From: Actinomadura macrotermitis
GTDB lineage: Bacteria; Actinomycetota; Actinomycetes; Streptosporangiales; Streptosporangiaceae
Assembly (NCBI RefSeq): GCF_009604375.1
Contig: NZ_WEGH01000001.1
Location: 1,364,001-1,428,000, forward strand
DNA length: 64,000 bases
Reading direction: 5' to 3'
This document shows, in pieces, positions 11,805-20,880 of this stretch. A program made the position numbers and the translations under genes. Every line of letters begins with the position of its first letter. The stretch's first letter is position 1. The notes beneath the pieces are model-generated. The model did not search any database. It saw nothing but the letters and a program-made list of their open reading frames with translations, and was not told where the DNA came from.

Positions 11805-12698
11805 ATGCACACTCCTGATTCCTCCGTGCGTGTCGACGGCATGCTGAGGGCGGCCCCCCTCACACGCCCCGGCGCACTGCCCGCGATCGGCGGCCGGACC
11901 CGCCGATGGCCCACCGTCACCGCGGTCATCCCGACCCTGAACGAGGCCGAGAACCTGCGCTGGCTGATGCCGCGGCTGACCGCGGTGGACGAGATCGTCA
12001 TCGTCGACGGCCGGTCCACCGACGGCACGGTCGAGTACGTGCTGTCGGTGCGCCCCGACGCCAAGATCATCAGCGAGCCGCCCACCGGCAAGGGCACCGC
12101 GATGCGGCAGGGGATGGCCGCGGCGACCGGCGAGATGATCATCATGCTGGACGCCGACGGCAGCATGGACCCGGCCGAGTTCGACTCCTTCCTGGCGCTG
12201 CTGTGCCGCGGCTACGACTTCGTCAAGGGCACCCGGTACGGCTGCGGGGGCGGCTCCGACGACCTCACCGGCCTGCGCCGGCTCGGCAACTCGGCCCTCA
12301 CCTGGCTGGCCAACCGGCTCTACCGGCAGCGCTGGTCGGACCTGTGCTACGGCTACGTGGCCATGCGCCGCGACGCCGTCGGCCGGCTCGCGCTGCGCTC
12401 GACCGGGTTCGAGATCGAGACCGAGATGTGCGTCAACGCGGTGCGCGCGGGGCTGCGCATCGCCGAGGTCGCCAGCCACGAGACCGAGCGCCGCTTCGGC
12501 GAGTCCAACCTCAACACCTGGCGGGACGGCTGGCGGGTGCTGCGCACCATGGTCCGGCTGCGCTTCCAGGGCAGGCTGGAGCCGGCGCCGGACGCGGTGG
12601 ACGTCACCGACGTCACCGTCGTGCACGGCCTGGTCCCGGCCGACCCGGTCCAGCTGGGCTGGCAGTCCGCGGCGTACGGCAGGACCGGCACCGAGTGA
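11805..12698 (+). CDS. family 2 glycosyltransferase (DPM1/GtrB-like)
   Basis: A 297-aa GT-A fold glycosyltransferase that begins the exopolysaccharide operon. After a 40-residue N-terminal extension, the nucleotide-binding start is VTAVIPTLNEAENL, followed by EIVIVDGRSTDGT and the metal-binding MLDADGSMDP (DxD-type, about residue 117). The stretch DFVKGTRYG and the later LCYGYVAMRRDA fit the polyprenyl-phosphate mannosyl/glucosyltransferase-like branch. No C-terminal membrane pair is visible, so it is a soluble or peripheral enzyme. ATG 11805 has ACGGGGA upstream. The next gene starts within its stop codon (GTGA). Likely sugar-transfer step on a lipid carrier; donor and acceptor unknown. Confidence 0.85.
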   Translation: MHTPDSSVRVDGMLRAAPLTRPGALPAIGGRTRRWPTVTAVIPTLNEAENLRWLMPRLTAVDEIVIVDGRSTDGTVEYVLSVRPDAKIISEPPTGKGTAMRQGMAAATGEMIIMLDADGSMDPAEFDSFLALLCRGYDFVKGTRYGCGGGSDDLTGLRRLGNSALTWLANRLYRQRWSDLCYGYVAMRRDAVGRLALRSTGFEIETEMCVNAVRAGLRIAEVASHETERRFGESNLNTWRDGWRVLRTMVRLRFQGRLEPAPDAVDVTDVTVVHGLVPADPVQLGWQSAAYGRTGTE

Positions 12699-13765
12699 AG
12701 ATCACCGTCACCCGCCCGCGCGACCTCGGCGAGGCCGAGATCAAGCGATGGCGCGATCTGCAGCTGACCGGCCGCGACCTGGGCAACCCGTTCCTGGCGC
12801 CGGAGTTCGCCCTCGGGGTGGACCGGTTCCGTGAGGGCGTGCGGGTCGCGGTCGTGGAGGACGCCTCCGGCATCGCCGGCTTCTTCCCCTTCGAGCGGGG
12901 CCCGCTCGGCGTCGGCCACCCGGTCGGGTTCGGCCTCACCGACCTGCAGGGCATCGTCGCGGACGACGACCTGCGGCTGGACGCGCGCACCCTGCTGCGG
13001 TCCTGCGGGCTCGCGGTCTGGGACTTCGACCACCTGATCGCCCGGCAGGCCCTGTTCGCCCCGTTCCACACCGCGCGGCGGGTGGAGCCGGTGATGGAGC
13101 TGGGCGAGGGGTTCGCCGCGTTCGAGGCGCACCTGAAGGAGGCCGCGCCGAAGACCCACAAGACCATCCGCTACAAGGAGCGCAAGCTCGGCCGCGACGT
13201 CGGGGAGCTGCGGTACGAGTTCGCCTCCGCCGACACCGCCGACCTGCGCCGGCTCATGGACTGGAAGTCCGACCAGTACAACCGGACCGGCCGCACCGAC
13301 CGGTTCGCGCGGCCCTGGATCGTCCGGCTGGTGCGGCACTTCCACGAGACCGGCTTCGGCGTGCTGAGCGTGCTGTGGGCGGGCGAGGAGCCGGTGTCGG
13401 CGCACTTCGGGCTGCGCAGCGGGCCCGTCATGGCCGGCTGGTTCCCCGCCTACGACACCCGGTTCGGCAAGTACTCCCCCGGCATGATCGGGCACCTGCG
13501 GCTCGCCGAGGGCTGCGCCGCCAACGGGGTCGAGGAGATCGCGATGGGGCGCGGCGGCAAGGAGTTCAAGGAGGGGTTCAAGGGGCGCGAGATCCCCATC
13601 GCCGAGGGCCGGGTCGCCCGCCGCGCGCCGGGCGCGGCGCTGCACTGGGCGCGGACCACGCCGCTGAACCGGGCCCGCGCGGCGGTCCTGGACAACCCGG
13701 AGCTGTACAAGAGGGCCGACCGGGTGCTGAAGACCTACGCCCGGCTGAGGGGGCGGGTGTCGTGA
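12695..13765 (+). CDS. FemAB/BioF2-like GNAT acyltransferase
   Basis: A 356-aa protein of the double-GNAT type (acetyltransferase domain like Acetyltransf_6). The central stretch KTHKTIRYKERKLGRDVGEL and the later VLWAGEEPVSAHFGLR plus GRGGKEFKEGFKGRE are characteristic of BioF2-like enzymes found in exopolysaccharide clusters. GTG 12695 overlaps the preceding stop by 4 bases, and the gene ends overlapping the next glycosyltransferase. The likely role is N-acylation or amino-acyl decoration of an amino sugar in the polymer; this is inferred from context. The presence of a deacetylase two genes on supports an amino-sugar-containing glycan. Confidence 0.75.
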   Translation: MKITVTRPRDLGEAEIKRWRDLQLTGRDLGNPFLAPEFALGVDRFREGVRVAVVEDASGIAGFFPFERGPLGVGHPVGFGLTDLQGIVADDDLRLDARTLLRSCGLAVWDFDHLIARQALFAPFHTARRVEPVMELGEGFAAFEAHLKEAAPKTHKTIRYKERKLGRDVGELRYEFASADTADLRRLMDWKSDQYNRTGRTDRFARPWIVRLVRHFHETGFGVLSVLWAGEEPVSAHFGLRSGPVMAGWFPAYDTRFGKYSPGMIGHLRLAEGCAANGVEEIAMGRGGKEFKEGFKGREIPIAEGRVARRAPGAALHWARTTPLNRARAAVLDNPELYKRADRVLKTYARLRGRVS

Positions 13766-14781
13766 GCGCGCTCCGGATCTCCGTCGTCATCTGCGCCTAC
13801 ACCGAGGAGCGGTGGGACGACGTGCACGCGGCCGTCGCCTCGGTGCGCGGCCAGGAGCACCCGGCCGAAGAGATCATCGTGGTCGTCGACCACAACCCGG
13901 CGCTGCACGCCCGGCTGAAGCGGTCGCTGGCCGACGCGGTCGTGGTGGAGAACCGCGAGGGCCGCGGCCTGTCGGGCGGCAAGAACACCGGCGTGGCGGT
14001 GGCGCGCGGCGACGTGGTCGCCTTCCTCGACGACGACGCGGTCGCCGCGCCCGGCTGGCTCGCCGGGATGGCCCGGCACTACGCCGACCCGCGGGTGGCC
14101 GGCGTCGGCGGGCTGACGCTGCCGCTCTGGCCCGGCTCCACCACCTCGGCCGAGCTGGTCGCCGCCCCGGTCCCCGCGGCCACCGGCACCCGGCCGGGCT
14201 GGTTCCCCGAGGAGTTCGACTGGACGGTCGGCTGCACCTACCGGGGCCTGCACCCGGGGCCGGTGCGCAACGTGATGGGCGGCAACGCCTCGTTCCGGCG
14301 GGAGATGTTCCCGCTCGCGGGCGGCTTCGACTCCCGCATCGGCCGCACCTTCCACAAGCGTCCCCTCGGCTGCGAGGAGACCGAGTTCTGCATCCGGCTG
14401 CGGCAGCGCTGCCCTGACGCCGAGCTGCTGTACGACGACGAGGCCGTCATCTGGCACCGGGTGCCGCCGCTGCGCGCGCGCTTCGCCTACTTCCGGCAGC
14501 GCTGCTACGCCGAGGGCCTGTCCAAGGCCCTGGTGACCGCGAGCGTCGGCTCCGCCGACGGGCTGTCCAGCGAGCGCACCCACGCGCTGGTCACGCTGCC
14601 GCGCGGCGCGCTGCGCGGCGTCACCGACGGCCTGAAGGGCGACCTGGCCGGCTTCGGCCGCGCCGGGGCCATCGTGCTCGGCCTGGCCTGGACGGCCTGG
14701 GGCTACGCCACCGGCCTGTACACCGCCCGCCTCCAGGCGCGCCGCGCCCGCCGCGCCGTCGCGGGCCAGGGAGCGGCATGA
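13762..14781 (+). CDS. family 2 glycosyltransferase
   Basis: A 339-aa GT2 enzyme. The GT-A core shows ISVVICAYTEERWDD, IIVVVDHNPAL, the conserved GLSGGKNTGV and the metal motif FLDDDAVAAPGWL (about residue 92). MGGNASFRRE and CEETEFCIRLRQR are the typical acceptor-side motifs of GT2 proteins in polysaccharide loci. A hydrophobic segment near the C-terminus (about residues 295-320) could anchor it to the membrane. GTG 13762 overlaps the FemAB-like stop (GTGA), and the deacetylase begins in its own stop (ATGA). Probably adds one sugar of the repeat unit; the donor is unknown. Confidence 0.85.
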   Translation: MSALRISVVICAYTEERWDDVHAAVASVRGQEHPAEEIIVVVDHNPALHARLKRSLADAVVVENREGRGLSGGKNTGVAVARGDVVAFLDDDAVAAPGWLAGMARHYADPRVAGVGGLTLPLWPGSTTSAELVAAPVPAATGTRPGWFPEEFDWTVGCTYRGLHPGPVRNVMGGNASFRREMFPLAGGFDSRIGRTFHKRPLGCEETEFCIRLRQRCPDAELLYDDEAVIWHRVPPLRARFAYFRQRCYAEGLSKALVTASVGSADGLSSERTHALVTLPRGALRGVTDGLKGDLAGFGRAGAIVLGLAWTAWGYATGLYTARLQARRARRAVAGQGAA

Positions 14782-15617
14782 CCCTGCGCAGCACCCCCTG
14801 GACCGGCGCCCTTCCGGTGCTGATGTACCACTCGATCAGCGAGCGGCCGCCGAAGGAGACGGCGGCGCTCGCGGTCACCCCCCGCGCCTTCGCCGCCCAG
14901 ATGCGGCTGCTGAAGGAGCGCGGGCGCACGCCCGTCCCGTTCTCGGCCCTGTCTCCCACCACGGGGACTTCCACCGCCGGTCTCCCCGAGCGGCCCGTGG
15001 TGATCACCTTCGACGACGGGTACGCCGACTTCCACCGGCACGCGCTGCCGGTGCTGGACGACCTCGGCTTCACCGCGACGGTGTTCGTCACCACCGGCTG
15101 GCTCGCCGACGCCGGCCCGGACGCGGCGGGCCGCCCGCTGGACGCGATGCTGACCTGGTCGCAGGTGCGCGAGGCGGCGGCGCACGGCATCGAGCTCGGC
15201 GGGCACAGCCACAGCCACCCGCAGCTGGACCAGCTCGGCGACGCGGCGCTGCGCGACGAGCTCGCCCGCAACAAGGAGCTGCTGGAGGACCGGCTGGGCC
15301 GGGCCGTCACGACCATGGCCTACCCGTTCGGCTACTCCAGCGCGCGGGTGCGGCGGGCGGTGCGCGCGGCCGGCTACGACACCGCCTGCGCGGTCGCCAA
15401 CCGGCTCGCCCCGGCGGGCACGGGCGCGCGGGCCGGCGACGTGCTGGCGATCCCGCGGCTGACCGTCGGCCCCCGGACCACCCCGGAGCTGTTCGCGCGG
15501 GTCGTCGAGGGCGCGGGCGTCCCGCGGGCCTACCTGCGCGAGCGCGCCTTCACCAAGGGCTACGCCGTGGTGCGGCGGGCCCGGTACGGCGCGCGGAAGG
15601 CGGCCCGCCGTGTCTGA
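14778..15617 (+). CDS. polysaccharide deacetylase (NodB-like, CE4)
   Basis: A 279-aa carbohydrate esterase 4 domain protein. Start LPVLMYHSISE is typical. Motif 1 is VVITFDDGYADF (catalytic base and metal Asp, about residue 79) and motif 2 is GGHSHSHPQL (metal-binding histidines, about residue 142); a later AYPFGYSS motif follows. There is no signal peptide, so it may act on a lipid-linked or nascent chain in the cytoplasm, or be exported another way. ATG 14778 overlaps the GT2 stop; its end overlaps the flippase by 8 bases. Together with the acyltransferase it suggests tailoring of amino-sugar acyl groups. Confidence 0.88.
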   Translation: MTLRSTPWTGALPVLMYHSISERPPKETAALAVTPRAFAAQMRLLKERGRTPVPFSALSPTTGTSTAGLPERPVVITFDDGYADFHRHALPVLDDLGFTATVFVTTGWLADAGPDAAGRPLDAMLTWSQVREAAAHGIELGGHSHSHPQLDQLGDAALRDELARNKELLEDRLGRAVTTMAYPFGYSSARVRRAVRAAGYDTACAVANRLAPAGTGARAGDVLAIPRLTVGPRTTPELFARVVEGAGVPRAYLRERAFTKGYAVVRRARYGARKAARRV

Positions 15618-16959
15618 CCCGACGCTGGCCTCGCCGCCCGCCGGCGCGGCGCCCGGCTGGCTGCGCCGCGAGCTGTCCAACCCGCTGTTCCGCAACGCCT
15701 ACGCGCTGATGCTGAACGGCGGCATCACCACCGCGCTCGGCGCCGCGTTCTGGCTGGTCGGGCCGTTCTTCTACGGCCCGGCCGACTACGGCCGCAACAC
15801 CGCGATGAACCAGGCGATCATGTTCGTCGGCGGTGTGACCATGCTGAACTTCCTGCTGATCCGGTTCATCCCCGAGACGGCGCGCAGCACCCGCCGGCTG
15901 GTGCTGTCGTGCTACGCGCTCGGCGTCGCCGCCGCCGCCGTGGTCGGCGTCCTGTTCCTGGTGACGCTGAACGTGTGGGGGAAGGACTGGTCGAACTTCG
16001 ACCGGCTGCGCGGGTTCGGCCCCGGTGCGCTGTTCGTGGCGATGGCGGTGGCGTGGAACCTGTGGAACGCGATGGAGGGCGTCTTCACCGGGCTGCGCCA
16101 CGCGGGCTGGGTGCCGGTCGTCAACACCGTCTGGTCGCTGACCCGGCTCGGCCTGGTGATGGCGCTGGCCGGGGCGTTCCCGCACAACGGCATCGTGCTG
16201 GCCTGGTACGTGCCGGTGATGGTGCTGCTCGTCCCGGTGAACGCGCTGATCTTCGGGCGGATGATCCCCGGGCACGCCGCGGCCAACCGCGGCCGCGGCC
16301 ACCGCTCCACCAAGAAGGAGATCGCCGCCTACCTGCGCACCGGCTACCTCGGCGGCGCGCTGCAGTTCGCCACCGTCAGCCTGGTGCCGCTGGTGGTCGC
16401 CACGCACCTGACGCCCTCGACCAACGCCTACTTCCAGATGGCGTGGGTGCCCGGCATGATGCTGGACCTGCTCGCGCTCACCCTGTCGTTCTCCCTCACC
16501 GTCGAGGGCTCCTTCGACCGGGACACCCTGGCCGAGTCGACGCGGGCGGCGCTGCGGCGCACCGTCATGCTGCTGGTGCCGGTGACGGTGCTGGTGGTCG
16601 CCGCCGCCCCGATCGGCCTGAGGATCTACGGCCACGGCTACGAGGCCGGCGCGCCGCTGCTGCAGGTGCTGGCCCTGGCGGTGCTGCCGAAGGCGGTGAT
16701 CGAGCTGTACATCGGCGCGCTGCGGGTGCGCAACCGGACCCGGCTGATCGCGCTGCTGCAGGGGGTCCGGCTCGCGGGCGTCCTCGGGCTGGTCGTGCTG
16801 CTGATCGACCCGGCCCACCTGTACACGATCGGGGTGGCCGTGCTGGCGGTGAACGTGGCGGTCGCCGCCGCGATCTGGCCGGGACTGCGCCGGACCATCC
16901 GGCCCGAACGGCCCGCCGGCGGGTCTTCCACCGGCGACGGAGAGCGGGATATCTCTTGA
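15610..16959 (+). CDS. Wzx-type polysaccharide flippase (MOP family)
   Basis: A 449-aa protein with about 12 hydrophobic helices, matching the size and layout of oligosaccharide flippases that move lipid-linked repeat units across the membrane. The first helices (ALMLNGGITTALGAAFWLVG) and the following FYGPADYGRNTAMNQA are in keeping with the family. GTG 15610 overlaps the deacetylase; TTGA overlap leads into the next gene. It has no polymerase motif. Substrate is presumably the product of the two glycosyltransferases. Confidence 0.82.
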   Translation: MSDPTLASPPAGAAPGWLRRELSNPLFRNAYALMLNGGITTALGAAFWLVGPFFYGPADYGRNTAMNQAIMFVGGVTMLNFLLIRFIPETARSTRRLVLSCYALGVAAAAVVGVLFLVTLNVWGKDWSNFDRLRGFGPGALFVAMAVAWNLWNAMEGVFTGLRHAGWVPVVNTVWSLTRLGLVMALAGAFPHNGIVLAWYVPVMVLLVPVNALIFGRMIPGHAAANRGRGHRSTKKEIAAYLRTGYLGGALQFATVSLVPLVVATHLTPSTNAYFQMAWVPGMMLDLLALTLSFSLTVEGSFDRDTLAESTRAALRRTVMLLVPVTVLVVAAAPIGLRIYGHGYEAGAPLLQVLALAVLPKAVIELYIGALRVRNRTRLIALLQGVRLAGVLGLVVLLIDPAHLYTIGVAVLAVNVAVAAAIWPGLRRTIRPERPAGGSSTGDGERDIS

Positions 16960-19196
16960 GTGTGACGCTTCGCCAGGCACGCCAGCCGGAGGAGGGGGCC
17001 CCGCGGGGCGCCGGAGCCGCCCCGCCCGCCGTCCCGGGGACCGGGCGGCCGGTCCTGCTCGGCCTCACCGCGGCGATGCTGATCGGCACCGCGCTGTTCT
17101 GGCTGCCGCTCGGCGGCGTCGACATGGACGCGATCGGCGGCCACGGGCTGATCGCGGTGCTGCCGGTGGCGACGCTGCTCGGCGCGGCGGTGCTGGTGCT
17201 GACGTTCATGGCGACGCTGGCGCTGCCCCGGCCGCACCGGCTGCTGCTGAGCGTGCAGATCGGCATCCTGATCATGTCGCTGCACGGGGTGACGCTCGCG
17301 CTGGAGCCGGTCGCGCGGTTCTCCACCGTCTGGCAGACCGCCGGGTTCATCGAGTACGTCGAGCGCACCCACACCGTGAGCTGGTTCCTGGACGCCCGGT
17401 TCAGCACGCCCGGCTTCTTCGCCTTCGCCGCGTTCGTCCTGAAGGCGGTCGGGCAGCACGACATCGAGCCGGTGCTGCGCTGGGCGCCGCCGGTCACCAA
17501 CCTGATGTACCTGCTGCCCTACATCCTCATCCTGCGGGTGCTGCGCGCGACGTGGCGGGCCAAGTGGTTCGCGGCGTGGCTGTTCATCGCGGCCAACTGG
17601 GTCGGGCAGGACTACCTGTCCCCGCAGGCGTTCGCCTACCTGCTCTACCTGTACTTCCTGGCGATCCTGGTCAACTGGTTCCGCCACCACGACGAGACGA
17701 CCCGGCGCGCCGGGCGGCGCCGCGGCAGGGAGCCCGCGGAGCGCTCGGGCGTCCTGTGGCGCCTGTACGACTGGCTGTTCGCGGCCAAGGACCCCGGCGA
17801 GCTGCCCGCGCCGAAGGTGTCGCTGCGCGACCAGCGGATCCTTTTGTTCCTGCTGTTCGCGCTGCTGCTGGTCGGCACCGCGGCGCACCAGCTCACCCCG
17901 TTCCTGATGACCGCGGCCTGCGGCGGCCTGGTGCTGATGCGCCGGTGCAGCCTGCGCGGCATGCCGATCATCGCCGGGGTGGTGTACGCGGCGTGGGTCA
18001 GCTTCATGACCGTCGGGTACTGGGCCGGCCGCAAGAACGAGATCTTCGGCGGGCTCGGCAAGATCCTCACCAACTTCCAGCAGAGCACCGGCGGCCGGAT
18101 CGGCAACGTCGACGGGGACACCCAGCAGATCCAGTACCTGCGCATCCTGATCGCGGCCGTGATCGTGGTGCTGGCGGTCGCCGGGCTGCTGCGGCGCCGC
18201 GCCCGCGGCATCGACGACCGGGTCGCGCTGGTGCTGATGCTGGTGCCGTTCGCCTCGCTCGGCCTGCAGAACTACGGCGGCGAGATCGGGCTGCGCATCT
18301 ACTTCTTCATGCTGCCCGCGGCGTGCCTGCTGATCGCCTACCTGTTCTTCCCGGCGCCGTTCGACGCGCCCGCCGTGCGCGCGCCCCGGGTGCGGCCGTC
18401 CGGGCTCGCCCGGCTGCGCACCGGCACCCGCCGGCACTGGCCCGCGGTCGCCGCCGCGTCGGTGTTCGCGCTGCTGATGGCGGGCGGGTTCCTGACCGTC
18501 CGCTACGGCAACGAGAAGTACGAGCAGGTCCGCCGCAGCGACGTCAAGGCGTTCGACGTCATGCTGGACAACTACAAGACCGGCGTCGTCGGGGTGGTGT
18601 GGCTGAGCGCGGAGGACCCCAACCTGGCGGGCGGCACCCCGGTGATGCCCTGGTCCTACCGGGAGTGGGAGCGGTTCAACTACACGGCCGTGATCGCCGA
18701 CCGCAACAACCCCGGGAACATCGCGCAGATCGTGCAGACGCTGAAGGAGCAGGGGCCGGGCGGCTTCTTCGTCACCACCCGCAGCCACGAGGACTTCCAG
18801 GTGCTGAACTCGGGCCTGGCGGCCGACTACGGCGTCCGGCTGCGGCGGGCGCTGGCGTCCTCTCCGGAGATCGCCACGGTGTTCGCCGACCGCGACGCCG
18901 CCGTCTACCGGCTGAAGGCGCCGCCCGCCGACCCGGTGCTGCCGACGCCGAAGCCGACCGGGCTCGGCCTGCGCTCCTCGCCGTGGACGCCGGCGGGCCT
19001 GATCTACCTGCCGGTGCTGCTGATGGTCCTGCTCGCCCGCGAGCTGCGGCGGCTGCGGCTGTTCGCCGGGTCCCCCGGCACCGCCCTGTCTCCCGCCGAC
19101 GTGCGGCGGCGCCTGCTGCCCCTGACCGTGCTGGCGTTCCCGCTGCTGATCGCGGTCGTCGCGGTGGTCATAGAGAGGTTCGTCTTCATCAAATGA
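16956..19196 (+). CDS. large multi-pass membrane protein of EPS operon
   Basis: A 746-aa protein with roughly a dozen membrane helices: a first block at about residues 30-200, a second at 290-480, and a final C-terminal pair. The loop around residues 510-660 is extracellular-looking and soluble. TTG 16956 overlaps the flippase stop and has GGAGAG 11 bases upstream; GTG 16962 is the alternative. It resembles uncharacterised GT-C-like or polymerase-like proteins in actinobacterial exopolysaccharide loci, so a Wzy polymerase or lipid-linked glycosyltransferase role is inferred from size, topology and context only. No diagnostic catalytic motif was recognised. Confidence 0.65.
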   Translation: MSVTLRQARQPEEGAPRGAGAAPPAVPGTGRPVLLGLTAAMLIGTALFWLPLGGVDMDAIGGHGLIAVLPVATLLGAAVLVLTFMATLALPRPHRLLLSVQIGILIMSLHGVTLALEPVARFSTVWQTAGFIEYVERTHTVSWFLDARFSTPGFFAFAAFVLKAVGQHDIEPVLRWAPPVTNLMYLLPYILILRVLRATWRAKWFAAWLFIAANWVGQDYLSPQAFAYLLYLYFLAILVNWFRHHDETTRRAGRRRGREPAERSGVLWRLYDWLFAAKDPGELPAPKVSLRDQRILLFLLFALLLVGTAAHQLTPFLMTAACGGLVLMRRCSLRGMPIIAGVVYAAWVSFMTVGYWAGRKNEIFGGLGKILTNFQQSTGGRIGNVDGDTQQIQYLRILIAAVIVVLAVAGLLRRRARGIDDRVALVLMLVPFASLGLQNYGGEIGLRIYFFMLPAACLLIAYLFFPAPFDAPAVRAPRVRPSGLARLRTGTRRHWPAVAAASVFALLMAGGFLTVRYGNEKYEQVRRSDVKAFDVMLDNYKTGVVGVVWLSAEDPNLAGGTPVMPWSYREWERFNYTAVIADRNNPGNIAQIVQTLKEQGPGGFFVTTRSHEDFQVLNSGLAADYGVRLRRALASSPEIATVFADRDAAVYRLKAPPADPVLPTPKPTGLGLRSSPWTPAGLIYLPVLLMVLLARELRRLRLFAGSPGTALSPADVRRRLLPLTVLAFPLLIAVVAVVIERFVFIK

Positions 19197-19552
19197 CGCT
19201 GCTGCTGGCCCTGCTGCTGTTCGCCGCCCCGGGCGCGGCGTGCTGGATCCTGGTGCGCGCGCTGGACCCGGTCGGCCGCCTGGTCGTCGCCGCCGCCGGG
19301 AGCGTGGTGCTGGTCGCGGGCACCGCCCAGGCGATGCTGATGCTGGGCGCCTGGTCGCCCGGCACCGGCCTGGTCGCGGTGCTCGGGCTGAGCGCCGCGC
19401 TGGCCGCGCTCGGGTACGCGCACCGCCGCCGCAACCCCGCCGAGGAGCCCGCCGAGGCGGCGGCCGGGCCGGCGCCGGCGAACGTCACCCGCGCCGACAT
19501 CCCCGTCCGCCGCCGCGAGGACGACGACGATGAGTGGCTGTACCGCGACTGA
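19193..19552 (+). CDS. small membrane protein ending the EPS operon
   Basis: A 119-aa protein with three closely packed hydrophobic helices (about residues 1-22, 25-45 and 52-70) followed by a soluble tail ending in an acidic run (EDDDDEWLYRD). ATG 19193 overlaps the stop of the large membrane protein (ATGA), so the two are translationally coupled and may form a complex. I do not recognise a family. It converges on the GntR regulator gene, 29 bases away. Confidence 0.65.
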   Translation: MTLLLALLLFAAPGAACWILVRALDPVGRLVVAAAGSVVLVAGTAQAMLMLGAWSPGTGLVAVLGLSAALAALGYAHRRRNPAEEPAEAAAGPAPANVTRADIPVRRREDDDDEWLYRD

Positions 19553-19581
19553 ATTCTCACCCCTGCGGCGGCCGGTACCGG

Positions 19582-20352
19582 TCAGTGCGACAGGTCGATC
19601 GCGTAGTCCAGCACGACCCGGTCGGCGGGGATGACGATGTCGCGGCAGACCTCCAGCACCTCGGCCCCCGACAGCATGCGGCGGGTGACGGCGAACACCG
19701 GCACGCCGCCGGCCATGTTCAGGGTCTCGGCCTCCTCGGGCGTCGGCATCCGCGAGCGCACCGCCTCCTCCACCCGCGTCGGCGGGCGGCCGAGGAAGCT
19801 GAGCTGGGCCAGGGTGCCGCCGGGCCACGGCTCGCGGGCGGGATCGCTGACCGGGGTGTCGCCGACCAGGTCCCACGGCAGGTAGTTGACCGAGATCTGC
19901 TGCGGCTCGCCGCGCGAGTAGAAGACGAAGCGGCGGCGCAGCAGCTCGGTGCCGGCGGGCAGCTCGAACAGCTCGGCGAGCTCGCCGGTGGCGCGGGTAC
20001 GGGTGAACTCCTTGTCCAGCCGGTACTCGTTCCAGCCGATCCCGTGGTCACGGGTGAACGTGGTGGCCGGCGCGGCGGGCGCGGCCGGCCGGGCGAAGGC
20101 GCGGTAGCGGTCCATCGCCACCCGGCGGGCGGGCGGCGTGACCCGCACGACGGTGCCGCCGCCCCGCCGCGTCTCGACCAGGCCCTCCCCGCGCAGCAGC
20201 GCGATCGCCTGCCGGACGACGATGCCCGACACCCCGTGCTCCGCGCCGAGCTCGGTCATCGTCGGCAGCCGCGCGCCCGGCGGGTGCACGCCGCCGCGGA
20301 TCTGCTCGCGCAGGGCGTCGGCGATCCGCAGGTAGGCCGGGCGGTCCGGCAC
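19582..20352 (-). CDS. GntR-family regulator, HutC subfamily (UTRA domain)
   Basis: A 256-aa regulator. The N-terminal winged helix (ADALREQIRGGVHPPGARLPT, then HGVSGIVVRQAIALLRGEGLV, wing RRGGGTVVRV) spans residues about 6-70. The remaining ~165 residues fit the UTRA ligand-binding domain, with ELPAGTELLRRRFVFYSRGEP. GTG 20352 is chosen because AGGAGG is 8 bases upstream; the upstream GTG 20361 overlaps that box. It is divergent from the 72-aa gene at 20508, with a near-palindromic candidate operator between. Similar pairs of a HutC regulator and a tiny protein are common in actinomycetes. Ligand unknown. Confidence 0.88.
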   Translation of the reverse strand: MPDRPAYLRIADALREQIRGGVHPPGARLPTMTELGAEHGVSGIVVRQAIALLRGEGLVETRRGGGTVVRVTPPARRVAMDRYRAFARPAAPAAPATTFTRDHGIGWNEYRLDKEFTRTRATGELAELFELPAGTELLRRRFVFYSRGEPQQISVNYLPWDLVGDTPVSDPAREPWPGGTLAQLSFLGRPPTRVEEAVRSRMPTPEEAETLNMAGGVPVFAVTRRMLSGAEVLEVCRDIVIPADRVVLDYAIDLSH

Positions 20353-20463
20353 CGGCGCCACCTCCTTTCCCCCCGCTGCTCCCCCGCACCGATGCCTCCC
20401 GGGCGCTATCCCGAGGGGGACGGTCCGCTTACGGACAGCTTGACACTTCTTTGACCGCGTAAG

Positions 20464-20481
20464 ACTTTTGTATACAGAAGT
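20464..20481. promoter_or_regulatory. candidate GntR operator/promoter between divergent genes
   Basis: An 18-base near-palindrome (8 of 9 pairs) centred on TGTATACA, in the gap between the GntR gene and the 72-aa gene. Its ends also form a separate perfect repeat CACTTCT (20444-20450) / AGAAGTG (20476-20482). A TTGACA (20440-20445) and a TTGACC (20451-20456) lie upstream of TATACA (20471-20476), at spacings of 25 and 14, so promoter assignment is uncertain. Confidence 0.5.
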
Positions 20482-20507
20482 GCCGCCTCGGGGAAGGGAC
20501 GACCTTG

Positions 20508-20726
20508 ATGGGCGACTTCGCGGATCAGAAGACGGCCATCGAGCGGGAGTTCCCCGGCTGGCTGGTCTGGCGCAGTGACGCCGGGCGCTGGTACGCCACC
20601 CGGAGCGGCGACCTCACCGACGCGCAACTCCAGGCCGGATATGCGATGACGGTGGCGTCCGACGACGCGGACGGGCTCCGCGGGCTCCTGCGCGACCAGT
20701 CCCGGCGCGACGCGGAGGACCGGTGA
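20508..20726 (+). CDS. small conserved protein divergent from GntR regulator
   Basis: A 72-aa acidic protein (EREFPGWLVWRSDAGRWYATR near the N-terminus) with no membrane segment. ATG 20508 is favoured over the adjacent TTG 20505; GGAAGGG lies 8-9 bases upstream. Short proteins with a Trp-rich W-x-V-W...G-x-W-Y-A-T-R pattern are frequently found beside HutC-type regulators in actinomycetes. Function is unknown. It is probably the regulator's target through the palindrome at 20464-20481. Confidence 0.75.
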   Translation: MGDFADQKTAIEREFPGWLVWRSDAGRWYATRSGDLTDAQLQAGYAMTVASDDADGLRGLLRDQSRRDAEDR

Positions 20727-20880
20727 GGCGGGGACGCCGGGGCCGGTGCGGCCCGGCCCGAGCACGGGGGCGGGCCGGGCTTGAAGGGCCCGGGACGGAA
20801 GGGACCTGTGTCGCTCAGGTGACACAGGAATGGAGGACCGGTCGGCGGGGTCGGGGTTACCCCGGTGGCCAGCCGGACGT

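Noticed and set aside
15909..16955. In-frame upstream extension of the large EPS membrane protein to 15909
   Set aside because: The extension runs out of frame through the flippase and is Arg/Gly-rich nonsense. TTG 16956 with a ribosome site and a TTGA overlap is the sensible start.
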